Origin: Marinilactibacillus sp036039175
GTDB lineage: Bacteria > Bacillota > Bacilli > Lactobacillales > Carnobacteriaceae_A
DNA length: 64,000 nucleotides
NCBI RefSeq assembly: GCF_036039175.1
Contig: NZ_JAYXKP010000006.1
Coordinates: forward strand, 62,001 to 126,000
Direction: 5' to 3'
The position numbers were made by a program, and so were the translations under genes. The notes under the pieces are model-generated. The model was not told the origin of the DNA, did not search any database, and saw nothing but the letters and a program-made list of their open reading frames with translations. Below are positions 1 through 8,690 of this stretch, piece by piece. Every line of letters begins with the position of its first letter. Position 1 is the first letter of the stretch.

Positions 1-473
1 TCAGTTAAAGCTCGTCTATTTAATTTTTCTATAGTTTTCCAATAAGGAATTAATTCTGTCCTCAACGTTTTACTCATATACTCAATATCATCAATAATCT
101 TATCTGCAGTTTTTTCTTCTCTACTATCATTTATACGCTTTACTAAACTCTTATCACTAACTTGACCGCTCGTAACTAAGTGAAATTCTGCTTTTTCTAA
201 AATTTCAGGTTCTAATAATATCATTTCAGACCAGATATGTAACGTTTTCCAAAGAGAAGTACTTCTGTCCGCTAAAGGAGAGCCTGAATTGATAGTCGAT
301 TTGTCTTGTTCGAAAACTTTATTTTGATTATTTTTGTGAATACTAACATCATCTAAATCTTCAATTCCAACAGCAATAACATCAATTTTTGATTGAAAAA
401 GATTATATGTCGCACGATCGAATTGATACAAGTATCCCAACGCATTTCCTAGTGCTGAATGATCCGCAGCCAT
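1..473 (-). CDS. Partial DUF4297/CAP4-like nuclease N-terminus
   Basis: Open reading frame of 157 codons that starts at an ATG ending at 473 and runs off the left edge without a stop. The ribosome site AGGAGAG lies 7 nt upstream. The N-terminus shows the layout of the PD-(D/E)xK domain of DUF4297-type double-stranded DNA nucleases: a GYLYQF segment, then IEDLDDVSI (acidic residues after a beta strand), then EQDK (the Q-x-K half of the active site), then a LWKTLHIWSEM helix. These families sit in anti-phage systems, for example as CBASS effectors. It is divergent from the retron and shares its AT-rich intergenic region, which fits a defence island. The family call rests on motif pattern only; the C-terminal part is not in the window. 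Confidence 0.6.
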   Translation of the reverse strand, partial: MAADHSALGNALGYLYQFDRATYNLFQSKIDVIAVGIEDLDDVSIHKNNQNKVFEQDKSTINSGSPLADRSTSLWKTLHIWSEMILLEPEILEKAEFHLVTSGQVSDKSLVKRINDSREEKTADKIIDDIEYMSKTLRTELIPYWKTIEKLNRRALT

Positions 474-489
474 TCTTTCACTCTCCTAA

Positions 490-950
490 ATAAGAATTTA
501 TTAAATTAGTTCAATTTAAAGTGTTTTCTAGTAATAATTTGTTACCTTATATATTTTAATATGAAGAAATTTATAGTTATTATATGATCGATTTTAGATA
601 GTTTATTAATTTACTATAGCGTATACATAAAACAATTTTATCATACTTTATCTAATGATAAGTTATTTCCTATAAATCGTTTAGATTAATACTGTTTTTA
701 ATTACGAATTAGGTTACCTTAATTTCTATATCTTCAATTCAATTAGTTACTGTTAAAATATATATTTAAGAAAATATAATGTGTTCAAAAGTCTTCTAAA
801 CCATTTATTAATTAAAATAATTTTTCTTTTATTTAATTCTATTGCCCTTTTTGATTAGAATCTACTCCTTTAATTTAAAATTCTAAAAATTTTTAAAACG
901 TACGATAAGCTTTTAAGTTAATTTATAGAAAGACTTCCCTTCTACTTTTG
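490..950. other. AT-rich intergenic region between the nuclease and retron
   Basis: About 460 bases of very AT-rich DNA between two divergent defence genes. I see no open frame with a ribosome site and no clear hairpin. It must hold the promoter of the minus-strand nuclease gene, but no hexamer pair stands out enough to call. Confidence 0.5.
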
Positions 951-959
951 TGCTATAAT
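951..959 (+). promoter_or_regulatory. Extended -10 promoter of the retron
   Basis: TGCTATAAT, an extended -10 (TGn plus TATAAT at 954-959). No good -35 is visible, which is usual for extended -10 promoters. Transcription would start about 965-967, at the first bases of the a1 repeat of the retron RNA. Confidence 0.7.
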
Positions 960-963
960 TTTC

Positions 964-1092
964 TTGCGTGTGGCTAGATTTTCCACTTGTGTTTCGCAAG
1001 TTTTGATAACATTGCTAGGGCTTATAGCTTTACGCAACTGATACGCTGACGCTTTTATAAGCAGATTGAGCCTAAGGAGTTGCCACACGCAA
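964..1092 (+). ncRNA. Retron msr-msd non-coding RNA
   Basis: The ends are a perfect 11-bp inverted repeat, TTGCGTGTGGC at 964-974 and GCCACACGCAA at 1082-1092, the a1/a2 hallmark of retron RNA. Just inside a1, ACTTGTG (985-991) pairs with CGCAAGT (995-1001) to give a 7-bp stem with a UUU loop, the kind of msr stem that retron reverse transcriptases bind. A second long hairpin, GCTTATA (1020-1026) with TATAAGC (1056-1062), is the candidate msd stem; TAGG (1016-1019) can also pair with CCTA (1071-1074) below it. The branching guanosine is probably G977, just after a1 (inference). Eight T residues follow a2 directly. Confidence 0.85.
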
Positions 1093-1113
1093 TTTTTTTT
1101 AGGAAGTGATATT

Positions 1114-2853
1114 ATGAGTTTTTTCTCTAGTATTCAAGATCGAAATGATTTCTTTAGACTTTTAGGTATCTCTAAGCAACAAATGACTTACTTATTATAC
1201 AATAAAGAAAAGAAGGGTACCGAAAATTCCTACCATACTTTTGAAATAGAAAAGAAAAGTGGTGGTGTACGAGTGATAAACGCACCAAATGAGGAATTAA
1301 AATATATTCAAAAAAAATTAGCTGCTCTACTTTGGACGGCCCAAAAAGAAATCTGGAAAGTCAATGAAGTAAAACCTAATATATCTCATGCTTTTCAAAA
1401 AGAACAAAGCATTATAACCAATGCTAAAATACATAGAAATAAAAAGTATGTTTTAAATGTAGACTTAGAAGACTTTTTTAATAGTTTCCATTTCGGCAGA
1501 GTTAAAGGCTTCTTTGAGAAGAATAGAGAATTTAAAGTCCCGGAAGAAGTAGCATTAATTATTGCACAGTTAACGTGCTACCAAGGCACTTTACCTCAAG
1601 GTTCTCCTAGTTCTCCAATAATTACTAATTTAATATGTAAAATATTAGATTTTAGAATCTTAAAACTTTCAAAAAAATATAAGCTAGACTATACAAGATA
1701 TGCAGATGACTTAACATTTTCAACAAATGACAAACCATTTTATAATCAAAGAGAGAATTTTTTATTAGAATTAGAAAAAGAAATTAAACGAGCTGGTTTT
1801 TCAATGAATGAAAAAAAGACTAGGTTTCAATTTAATACTTCACGCCAAGAAGTAACAGGGTTAGTCGTTAACAAAAAATTAAACGTTCCCAAAGAATACT
1901 ACAAAAATACCAGAGCGATGGCTCACAGTTTTTATAAACACGGACAATTTTTTGTTCATGGCGAACAGGGCAGTATCAACCAACTAGAAGGCCGTTTTGC
2001 ATTTATTAATCAATTAGATAGATATAATAATTCTATTGAATACAAAAAAGATCTCTTGTCCATTAGAAAAAGAGATAACAATCAGTATAATAATTTACTA
2101 TCTTTGAATGCTAGAGAAAAACAATATCAACAGTTTTTATTTTGTAAATATTTCTTCGCTAACGAAAAACCGGCTATTGTGACCGAGGGAAAAACAGACA
2201 TTCGCTACTTAAAAGCTGCTTTGAAAAAGTTTCATGCCGACTACCCTAATCTCGTAGAAAAAGTAGATTCCGAATATATTTTTAAAATAACGTTTTTGCG
2301 AAGAAGTAAGCGTTTGAGATACTTTTTCAACTTTTCATTAGATGGTGCTGATGCCATGAAAAATTTATACAATTTTTTCTGCGATAAAGATAATAAGATT
2401 TATCCTAATTATTTAAAATACTTCAATTCTATTAACCCTTCTATGTCGAAAAATCCAATTATATTTATTTTTGACAACGAAATTCCAAATGGGAAAAAAA
2501 GTAAACCTCTAAAAAGCTTTATTAATCATGTTGGAAAATCTACGCAACTTAATAAAGAACTAATTAAAGATAAGTTGTCTTTAAGAATTGAAAATAATTT
2601 GTACTTGTTAACAAATCAATTAATGCACTATAACAAGGAAAATGAGTTAGAAGACTTATTCGACGAAAAAACTTTATGTCATAAAATTGACGGCAAAATT
2701 TTTTCTAAAAACGGAGATAGTAAAATGAACTATGGTAAGGAAATATTTTCTAAATATATTTTAGATAATTATAATCAGATAAACTTAGATAATTTTAAAA
2801 TCATTTTAAATAATTTGAGTGCGATAATTGATGACTACCAAAATTCCGTATAA
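1114..2853 (+). CDS. Retron reverse transcriptase with C-terminal TOPRIM domain
   Basis: 579 residues. The frame is open from 1066, but that start lies inside the ncRNA; the ATG at 1114 has AGGAAG 7 nt upstream and is chosen. The RT domain (about 1-270) has NAKIH (103-107, the retron NAxxH motif), VDLEDFF with catalytic D117, LPQGSPSSP (160-168), YADD (196-199) and VTG (247-249, the retron VTG triplet). The C-terminal half (about 350-579) begins with IVTEGKTD (E358), the TOPRIM glutamate motif, and has IFIFDNE (D454, E456) in place of the usual DxD, followed by an ELEDLF segment. RT-TOPRIM fusion is the retron-Eco2/Ec67 plan, where the RT makes msDNA and the TOPRIM part is the toxic effector. 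No other retron gene follows, so effector and RT are one protein. Base composition is much more AT-rich than the housekeeping genes, suggesting transfer. Confidence 0.9.
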   Translation: MSFFSSIQDRNDFFRLLGISKQQMTYLLYNKEKKGTENSYHTFEIEKKSGGVRVINAPNEELKYIQKKLAALLWTAQKEIWKVNEVKPNISHAFQKEQSIITNAKIHRNKKYVLNVDLEDFFNSFHFGRVKGFFEKNREFKVPEEVALIIAQLTCYQGTLPQGSPSSPIITNLICKILDFRILKLSKKYKLDYTRYADDLTFSTNDKPFYNQRENFLLELEKEIKRAGFSMNEKKTRFQFNTSRQEVTGLVVNKKLNVPKEYYKNTRAMAHSFYKHGQFFVHGEQGSINQLEGRFAFINQLDRYNNSIEYKKDLLSIRKRDNNQYNNLLSLNAREKQYQQFLFCKYFFANEKPAIVTEGKTDIRYLKAALKKFHADYPNLVEKVDSEYIFKITFLRRSKRLRYFFNFSLDGADAMKNLYNFFCDKDNKIYPNYLKYFNSINPSMSKNPIIFIFDNEIPNGKKSKPLKSFINHVGKSTQLNKELIKDKLSLRIENNLYLLTNQLMHYNKENELEDLFDEKTLCHKIDGKIFSKNGDSKMNYGKEIFSKYILDNYNQINLDNFKIILNNLSAIIDDYQNSV

Positions 2854-3053
2854 ATATTTTAAATATTGAGAAATTATTATTTTCAGTCTTATAAATTTCA
2901 TTTTAAATTAGTTTAATTACATTATTGCATACTTTAATTTAATTAACTTTTCTAGCACATCATTCTGCTATATTTTTTTAAAGCTTAAATATTACTTTAC
3001 GAAGTATTTATCAAAGACTATCATTCTCGATGTAGTATTAAAAAGTTTATTAC

Positions 3054-3100
3054 AAGAGCTTATCGCTAATATCAGTAAAAGATATTAGTGATAAGCTCTT
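3054..3100 (+). terminator. Intrinsic terminator downstream of the retron
   Basis: A 20-bp stem (3054-3073 with 3081-3100, one G-U pair) with a 7-nt loop, about 200 bases after the RT stop. The T-run is weak. The rest of 2854-3203 is AT-rich and shows no gene. Confidence 0.65.
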
Positions 3101-3203
3101 TATCTATCTTGACAATTTTATGGCACATTAAAGCTGCAAGACTAACCATCAAAAGAACTGATAATTAAATTAATTTTTCATATTGAAATATATTTATAGC
3201 CAC

Positions 3204-4127
3204 CTAATGTTTTTTCAACAACAACTGATCGATAAAATGATCTGTTGTTTTATGGACGATCATATCCGCTCTAAACCTTGTTGGAAGAATATATTCTTCT
3301 AAGTTTGTAAGATTGATTGCCTTCCAAACTTTACGCGCCGTATCAAAAGCTTTTTCTCTATTTCCAGTCGCGAGTTCATAGTAATAGTTTGTCGGATCTT
3401 GAAAGGCAGTATCCAGCAGTAACCCGAAGCGTTCTAGATACCATTTTTCGATTCGTTCCGGTTCAGCATCTACATAGAAACTGAAATCAAAAAAGTCGCT
3501 GACAAAGATTTTTTCATTTGCCGGTAGTTGTAAGACATTGATCCCTTCCACGATTAGAATATCTGGCTGATCAATGACGGCATATTTGTCAGGAATAATG
3601 TCGTAGAATTTATGTGAATACACGGGTACTTCAATGTTTCGGTGACCACTTTTCACGTCTCCCATAAAACGAATCAAACGCTGCATATCGTAGCTTTCAG
3701 GGAATCCTTTACGGTTCAGACTATTCTTTTCTTTCAGAACTTCATTTGGATAAAGAAATCCGTCTGTCGTAATCAGATCTACTTTTCGATTTGGGTACGC
3801 TCGGTCCATCATCATCTGAAGAAGTCTCGCCAAGGTACTTTTCCCAACAGCCACGCTTCCAGCAATCCCTATAATGTAAGGATCTTTTCTAGCAGGTTGG
3901 TTCAATAGCGTTTTCATTTCGCGTTGACGTTCATCATAGTGCTTGATATGTGTATGCAGTATCTGCAAAATAGGCACGTAGATTTCTTTAACGTCTTTCA
4001 TTGAAATCCGGTCATTCAGTGACCTCAATGATTCTAGTTCCTCATCGGTTAGGGTCAATCTAGTATGTTCATTGAGTTCTTTCCATTCATCTCTATCAAT
4101 AATATAAAATGTATCGGATTCTTGCAT
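3204..4127 (-). CDS. coaA: Type I pantothenate kinase
   Basis: 307 residues, the usual length of bacterial CoaA. It phosphorylates pantothenate with ATP, the first step of coenzyme A synthesis, in the cytosol. The P-loop GSVAVGKST is at 90-98 after an N-terminal helical segment, followed by DLITTDGFLYPN and ESYDM, both typical of the PRK/CoaA family. The ATG has GGAGG 10 nt upstream. It is a single-gene unit, convergent with the retron and divergent from the mevalonate cluster. Confident family assignment. Confidence 0.95.
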   Translation of the reverse strand: MQESDTFYIIDRDEWKELNEHTRLTLTDEELESLRSLNDRISMKDVKEIYVPILQILHTHIKHYDERQREMKTLLNQPARKDPYIIGIAGSVAVGKSTLARLLQMMMDRAYPNRKVDLITTDGFLYPNEVLKEKNSLNRKGFPESYDMQRLIRFMGDVKSGHRNIEVPVYSHKFYDIIPDKYAVIDQPDILIVEGINVLQLPANEKIFVSDFFDFSFYVDAEPERIEKWYLERFGLLLDTAFQDPTNYYYELATGNREKAFDTARKVWKAINLTNLEEYILPTRFRADMIVHKTTDHFIDQLLLKKH

Positions 4128-4416
4128 GCGGTATAAACCTCCGCTTCTCTTAGTTTCTAGTCGTGTTCAAGTTTACCAAAATAAACAGATTTTGACTATC
4201 TAAATTCTAAACGCTTTAGTAGACCACTCTCTTTTATCCTGGAAAATTTTCATGTAAAATAGAATTCTTTGATTATAAAGGGGTTCTTTATGTATTTTTA
4301 AATTAATATTGATACGATATAGTGGAGTCTAACAGTCAAGTATAGTACGATTGTAGTACAGGAATCACAGAGTAACGCAAGTTTATAGATAACAGTATCA
4401 ACGAGGAGTTGACAGG

Positions 4417-5370
4417 ATGAAAACTCTCTCCGATCAGGCCATTGGAACGGCTCACGGAAAGATCATATTAATTGGAGAGCATTCCGTAGTGTATAATAAC
4501 CCTGCGATTGCGCTCCCTTTCCCGGCGGCTCATGTTGAAGTCACCATCGAAGCCATTCAAGGACATAGCCAGATCCGCTCGAATTACTATGAGGGGTCTA
4601 TTATGAATGCGCCTGCCTCACTAAACAATTTAACCAAAACGATTGAAGCCATTTGCGAGGACCTTGGTTATGAGCCATCAGGTATGCAGATTACCATTTC
4701 CAGTCTAATCCCTGCTGAACGCGGTATGGGATCTAGTGCGGCTGTGGCTTCAGCGCTTGTTCGAGCCTTGTTCAACTTTTTTGAACAACCATTAGAATAT
4801 GATCTTCTGCTTCATTACATTGGTATCTCAGAGAAAATCGCTCACGGAAATCCTAGTGGGCTGGATGCACGTGTCACTAGTGGCAATCAGCCGCTGTTTT
4901 ATATGAAGTCCAAACTTCCTGAACGATTTGATCTTCATTTAACAGGCTACCTCATTGCGGCAGATACCGGTTTGAAAGGTCAAACCAGAGAGGCCGTTCA
5001 AGACGTTGCCGATTTGTTAAAGAAATCTAGAAGAAAAACCAAACACTTGCTTAGTTCGCTTGGAAAACTGACCTATCAAGCAAAAGAAGCCATCGAGCAA
5101 GATAATATCACGGATCTAGGCAAAATTTTATCTAAAGCACACCACCACCTTTCCGACTTGACCGTCAGTAACGAAAAGCTGGACAAACTGGTTCAAGTGG
5201 CTTTGGAACAAGGTGCGCTCGGCGCTAAACTCACAGGAAGTGGCCGCGGTGGTTGTATGATCGCTTTAGCCAAAACCTTTGACCAAGCAAAACATATCGC
5301 AAATGAATTAATGAAAAATGGAGCCGTAGAAACTTGGATCCATTCACTAGGAGCAGATACAAATGAGTAA
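4417..5370 (+). CDS. mvk: Mevalonate kinase
   Basis: 317 residues, GHMP kinase family. It makes mevalonate 5-phosphate from mevalonate and ATP. It shows GKIILIGEHSVVY near the N-terminus, the ATP-binding PAERGMGSSAAV at about 99-110, and a C-terminal KLTGSGRGGC glycine motif. First gene of the lower mevalonate cluster; the next gene overlaps it by 8 bases. The ATG follows GAGGAG. HMG-CoA synthase and reductase are not in the window, as is usual in Lactobacillales where the upper pathway is encoded elsewhere. Confidence 0.95.
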   Translation: MKTLSDQAIGTAHGKIILIGEHSVVYNNPAIALPFPAAHVEVTIEAIQGHSQIRSNYYEGSIMNAPASLNNLTKTIEAICEDLGYEPSGMQITISSLIPAERGMGSSAAVASALVRALFNFFEQPLEYDLLLHYIGISEKIAHGNPSGLDARVTSGNQPLFYMKSKLPERFDLHLTGYLIAADTGLKGQTREAVQDVADLLKKSRRKTKHLLSSLGKLTYQAKEAIEQDNITDLGKILSKAHHHLSDLTVSNEKLDKLVQVALEQGALGAKLTGSGRGGCMIALAKTFDQAKHIANELMKNGAVETWIHSLGADTNE

Positions 5371-6334
5371 ATGGGTTCGCGCACATACAAATATTGCACT
5401 AATCAAATATTGGGGAAAAGAAAATGAAGCTTTAATTATTCCAAAGAACAATTCCCTTTCTTTAACGTTAGATGCTTTCTATACAGATACTAAAGTGACT
5501 TTTGATCCTTCATTAAAAAAGGACGAACTGATTTTGGATGGCGAGAAACAAGCGTCAGGCGTATTGAACAAAGTCGTGACGGTTCTCGATTTAATTAGAG
5601 AAAAAGCGGGGATTACGGATCGTGCTCACGTTGAAAGTATCAACTATGTTCCAACAGCGGCGGGTCTCGCTTCTTCTGCATCGGGACTTGCAGCACTAGC
5701 TGGTGCAGCGAATGAGGCTGCAAGCTTGAATTTATCTCCTAAAGATTTATCGCGTCTAGCAAGACGCGGCTCAGGATCTGCTTCTAGAAGTGTTTTCGGT
5801 GGATTCGTTGAATGGGAAAAAGGCACAACAGATGAAGATTCTTTTGCTTCTCCAGTTGATGATGCGAACTGGGATATCGGCATGTTGTTTATTATCGTAA
5901 AACAGGCTCAAAAAGACGTTTCTAGTAGAGACGGTATGCGCCGAACCGTTGAAACCTCCCCTTTCTATGACGGCTGGCTAGCAACACTCGATCAGGACTT
6001 ATCAGATATGAAAGAAGCTATAGAAGAACAAGATATTGAAAAAGTAGGCGCCATCGCAGAACGCAACGCTTTGAAAATGCATGCGACTACACTAGGTGCG
6101 AACCCACCTTTCACTTACTGGACAGCTGACAGTATGGTTGCCATGGATGCTGTACGTACACTAAGAAAGCAAGGATTCACAGCCTACTTTACTATGGACG
6201 CTGGCCCGAATGTAAAAGTGATCTGTCGACAATCTCAAATGGCAGAAATTAAACTGAAATTGGCTGAATATTTTGATGAAGAACAGATTATTTCTGCAAA
6301 ACCTGGACCTGCAATTCATCTTCTAGAAAACTAA
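5363..6334 (+). CDS. mvaD: Diphosphomevalonate decarboxylase
   Basis: 323 residues. It converts mevalonate 5-diphosphate to isopentenyl diphosphate with ATP hydrolysis and loss of CO2. It begins with the family signature AHTNIALIKYWGK and has the P-loop-like PTAAGLASSASG at about 97-108 and GSGSASRS after it. The C-terminus carries MDAGPNVK. Translation is probably coupled to mvk through the 8-base overlap; the ribosome site lies inside mvk. Confidence 0.95.
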   Translation: MSKWVRAHTNIALIKYWGKENEALIIPKNNSLSLTLDAFYTDTKVTFDPSLKKDELILDGEKQASGVLNKVVTVLDLIREKAGITDRAHVESINYVPTAAGLASSASGLAALAGAANEAASLNLSPKDLSRLARRGSGSASRSVFGGFVEWEKGTTDEDSFASPVDDANWDIGMLFIIVKQAQKDVSSRDGMRRTVETSPFYDGWLATLDQDLSDMKEAIEEQDIEKVGAIAERNALKMHATTLGANPPFTYWTADSMVAMDAVRTLRKQGFTAYFTMDAGPNVKVICRQSQMAEIKLKLAEYFDEEQIISAKPGPAIHLLEN

Positions 6335-6418
6335 GTTATTGTTTTCTACTTACATATCACTAAAAATCCAAGGGATACTGATTCGATCGGAACAGATCCT
6401 AAAAAAGGAACGAATTGA

Positions 6419-7495
6419 ATGAATCAAGTAGAAGCCTCGGCTCCTGGAAAATTATATATAGCTGGCGAGTACGCTGTTGTTGAACCTGGACATCCCGCTA
6501 TTCTTGTCGCGGTCGACCAGTTTCTAACTGTTAAAGTCAGTCAATCAGAAACAGTTGGAACGATTCACTCATCTCATTATTCTAGTATTCCCCTTCAATG
6601 GACACGAGAAAACGGGAAACTGATGATTGATGAAAGAGAAAACCCATTTCACTACCTGCTCGCAGCGATCGACTACACAGAACGTTATGTAAAAGAATGT
6701 GGACAAGAGTTATCCATTTTTCATCTGGTTGTGGATAGTGAATTAGATAGTGCAAACGGATTGAAATATGGCCTTGGTTCTAGCGCGGCTGTTACCGTTG
6801 CTACTGTACGAGCGCTATTAAAATATTATGGGCTCACTGAAACTGATGAGCTGGTGTTCAAATTATCTGTTCTAGCACATCTATCCGTGAAAAGTAATGG
6901 ATCGTTTGGAGATATTGCGGCGGCAACTTACACTGGATGGCTAGCTTATAGTAGTTTTGACCGTAAATGGGTTAAGGATCGTTTGAACACACACAGCATC
7001 AAATCCATTGTTGAACTCGATTGGCCCGCTTTTATGGTTGAAAAACTGACCCCTCCTTCAGAACTGAAGCTACTGATTGGATGGACTGGTTCCCCTGCTT
7101 CTACGACTGATCTAGTTGATCAAGTGAAAGAGAACCGAGAAGCCAAAGAACAAAACTATCAAGATTTTTTAAATAGAAGTAAAGCTTGTGTAGAGAATAT
7201 GATTCAAGCCTTTAGAAAGGGTTCATTAGCGGACATTCAAACTGAAATCCGTAAGAATCGTCTGATTTTGAAAGAAATGAGTGAAAATACAGGCGTCTCT
7301 ATTGAAACGGAAACACTCGAACAATTATGTGAAGACGCAGAAGCCTTTCATGGTGCCGCGAAAACTTCCGGTGCTGGTGGTGGTGACTGCGGCATTGCCT
7401 TGTTTGACCGTTCTTCGAGTTTAAACGACTTGGTTTCGAGATGGCAGACACACGACATCACCTTACTTCCTTTAAAGGTTTATGCTCGTTCGTAG
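6419..7495 (+). CDS. mvaK2: Phosphomevalonate kinase
   Basis: 358 residues, GHMP kinase family. It phosphorylates mevalonate 5-phosphate to the diphosphate. Signatures: SAPGKLYIAGEYAVVEPG at the N-terminus, YGLGSSAAV at about 117-125, and KTSGAGGGDCG near the C-terminus. It is separated from mvaD by 84 bases that hold no clear terminator, so co-transcription is likely. An AAGGAAC ribosome site precedes the ATG. Confidence 0.95.
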   Translation: MNQVEASAPGKLYIAGEYAVVEPGHPAILVAVDQFLTVKVSQSETVGTIHSSHYSSIPLQWTRENGKLMIDERENPFHYLLAAIDYTERYVKECGQELSIFHLVVDSELDSANGLKYGLGSSAAVTVATVRALLKYYGLTETDELVFKLSVLAHLSVKSNGSFGDIAAATYTGWLAYSSFDRKWVKDRLNTHSIKSIVELDWPAFMVEKLTPPSELKLLIGWTGSPASTTDLVDQVKENREAKEQNYQDFLNRSKACVENMIQAFRKGSLADIQTEIRKNRLILKEMSENTGVSIETETLEQLCEDAEAFHGAAKTSGAGGGDCGIALFDRSSSLNDLVSRWQTHDITLLPLKVYARS

Positions 7496-7594
7496 TCCAT
7501 TACACATCATTGTTTGCTATAATCATTTAATGAACTTAAAAAAGAATCTATCTATACAGGATTCTTCTAAAACTGACATACTGGAGACAACACT

Positions 7595-8647
7595 ATGCCA
7601 AAACAAAATAACCGAAAAAATGAGCACGTATCTCTTTCTGAAAAATTTTATGATCACGGACAATCATCTTTTGACGATGTCCGATTTGTTCATCATTCTT
7701 TTCCACAGATGGACGTAAAAGATGTGGATATGTCTGTTCAACTAAATGGACTGACTTTTAATGTTCCCTTCTTTATCAATGCCATGTCTGGCGGAAGTCG
7801 CTGGACAGGAAAAGTAAACGAGAAATTAGCAACGATTGCGAGAGAAACTGGTCTCGCGATTGCAACGGGCTCTGTTAGCGCAGCACTAAAAGACCCCGAA
7901 CAAGAAGGCACTTTTAAAATTGTCAGAGAAACAAATCCAAATGGTCTTGTCTTTGCCAACTTAGGTGCAGGACACGGTTTGGAAAACGCAAAGAAAGTCG
8001 TTGACTTACTTCAAGCGGACGCAATACAGATTCATATCAACGCTCCTCAAGAAATCGTTATGCCAGAAGGCGACCGGGAATTTTCCGGCTGGATTGAAAA
8101 TATTCAAGAAATCGTTCAAGGCCTTGGCGTACCGGTCATCGCTAAAGAAGTCGGCTTCGGTATGAGTCGTGAGACTGTTCAATTGCTTGAATCCGTTGGG
8201 GTGCAATTGATTGATATCAGTGGTCGAGGTGGAACAAACTTTGCTCAAATCGAGAACTACAGAAGACCAGAACAAAAACTCGATGACTTAGAATCTTGGG
8301 GACAAACGACTGTGGAATCCTTGCTAGAAGCTCAGGAGGTCGTTCAATCGGCTCATATCATCGCTTCAGGCGGTATTCGTCGTCCTATGGAAATGGTTAA
8401 AGCTTTATCTATAGGTGCTTCCTTAACTGGTTTATCCAGCCAATTCATGCATATGGCTCTTGAAGATGTAGATCAGACAATCGAAACCGTTCATGCTTGG
8501 AAATCAGAAATCGCGAGTATCATGACACTTCTAGGTAAGAAAAGTATTGCTGATTTAACTAAAACGGATTTGATTTTATCAGGTCAAGCAGCTGACTGGT
8601 GTGCTGCTCGAAATATCTCTATACAAAAATACGCTTCTCGTCACTAA
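7595..8647 (+). CDS. fni: Type 2 isopentenyl-diphosphate delta-isomerase
   Basis: 350 residues, FMN- and NADPH-dependent TIM-barrel enzyme that interconverts IPP and DMAPP. Signatures include FFINAMSGGS near residue 65, the HINAPQE segment, EVGFGMSRE, DISGRGGTNFAQIE and the phosphate-binding ASGGIRRPMEMVKALSIGA. It completes the path from mevalonate to both C5 units. The ATG follows GGAG with 8 nt spacing. The last codons form the left arm of a terminator hairpin. Confidence 0.95.
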   Translation: MPKQNNRKNEHVSLSEKFYDHGQSSFDDVRFVHHSFPQMDVKDVDMSVQLNGLTFNVPFFINAMSGGSRWTGKVNEKLATIARETGLAIATGSVSAALKDPEQEGTFKIVRETNPNGLVFANLGAGHGLENAKKVVDLLQADAIQIHINAPQEIVMPEGDREFSGWIENIQEIVQGLGVPVIAKEVGFGMSRETVQLLESVGVQLIDISGRGGTNFAQIENYRRPEQKLDDLESWGQTTVESLLEAQEVVQSAHIIASGGIRRPMEMVKALSIGASLTGLSSQFMHMALEDVDQTIETVHAWKSEIASIMTLLGKKSIADLTKTDLILSGQAADWCAARNISIQKYASRH

Positions 8648-8664
8648 CGAGAAACGTATTTTTT
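8628..8664 (+). terminator. Terminator overlapping the fni stop codon
   Basis: Arms 8628-8641 and 8647-8660 form a stem with two symmetric mismatch points, and T5 follows. The left arm is coding sequence of fni and the stop TAA sits in the loop and right arm. It should end the mevalonate transcript. Confidence 0.75.
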
Positions 8665-8690
8665 ACTATCTATTTAAGGAGCCGGTTCTT

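Noticed and set aside
1066..1113. Upstream extension of the reverse transcriptase frame
   Set aside because: It lies inside the a2 side of the retron RNA, has no ribosome site, and would encode 16 residues unlike retron RT N-termini; ATG at 1114 has AGGAAG at proper distance.
2854..3053. Second retron gene downstream of the RT
   Set aside because: The stretch before the terminator is AT-rich with stops in all frames and no ribosome site; the TOPRIM fusion makes an extra effector unnecessary.
7482..7718. 78-codon open frame between pmk and fni
   Set aside because: It overlaps the end of pmk and the start of fni in another frame, has no ribosome site, and its product looks random.
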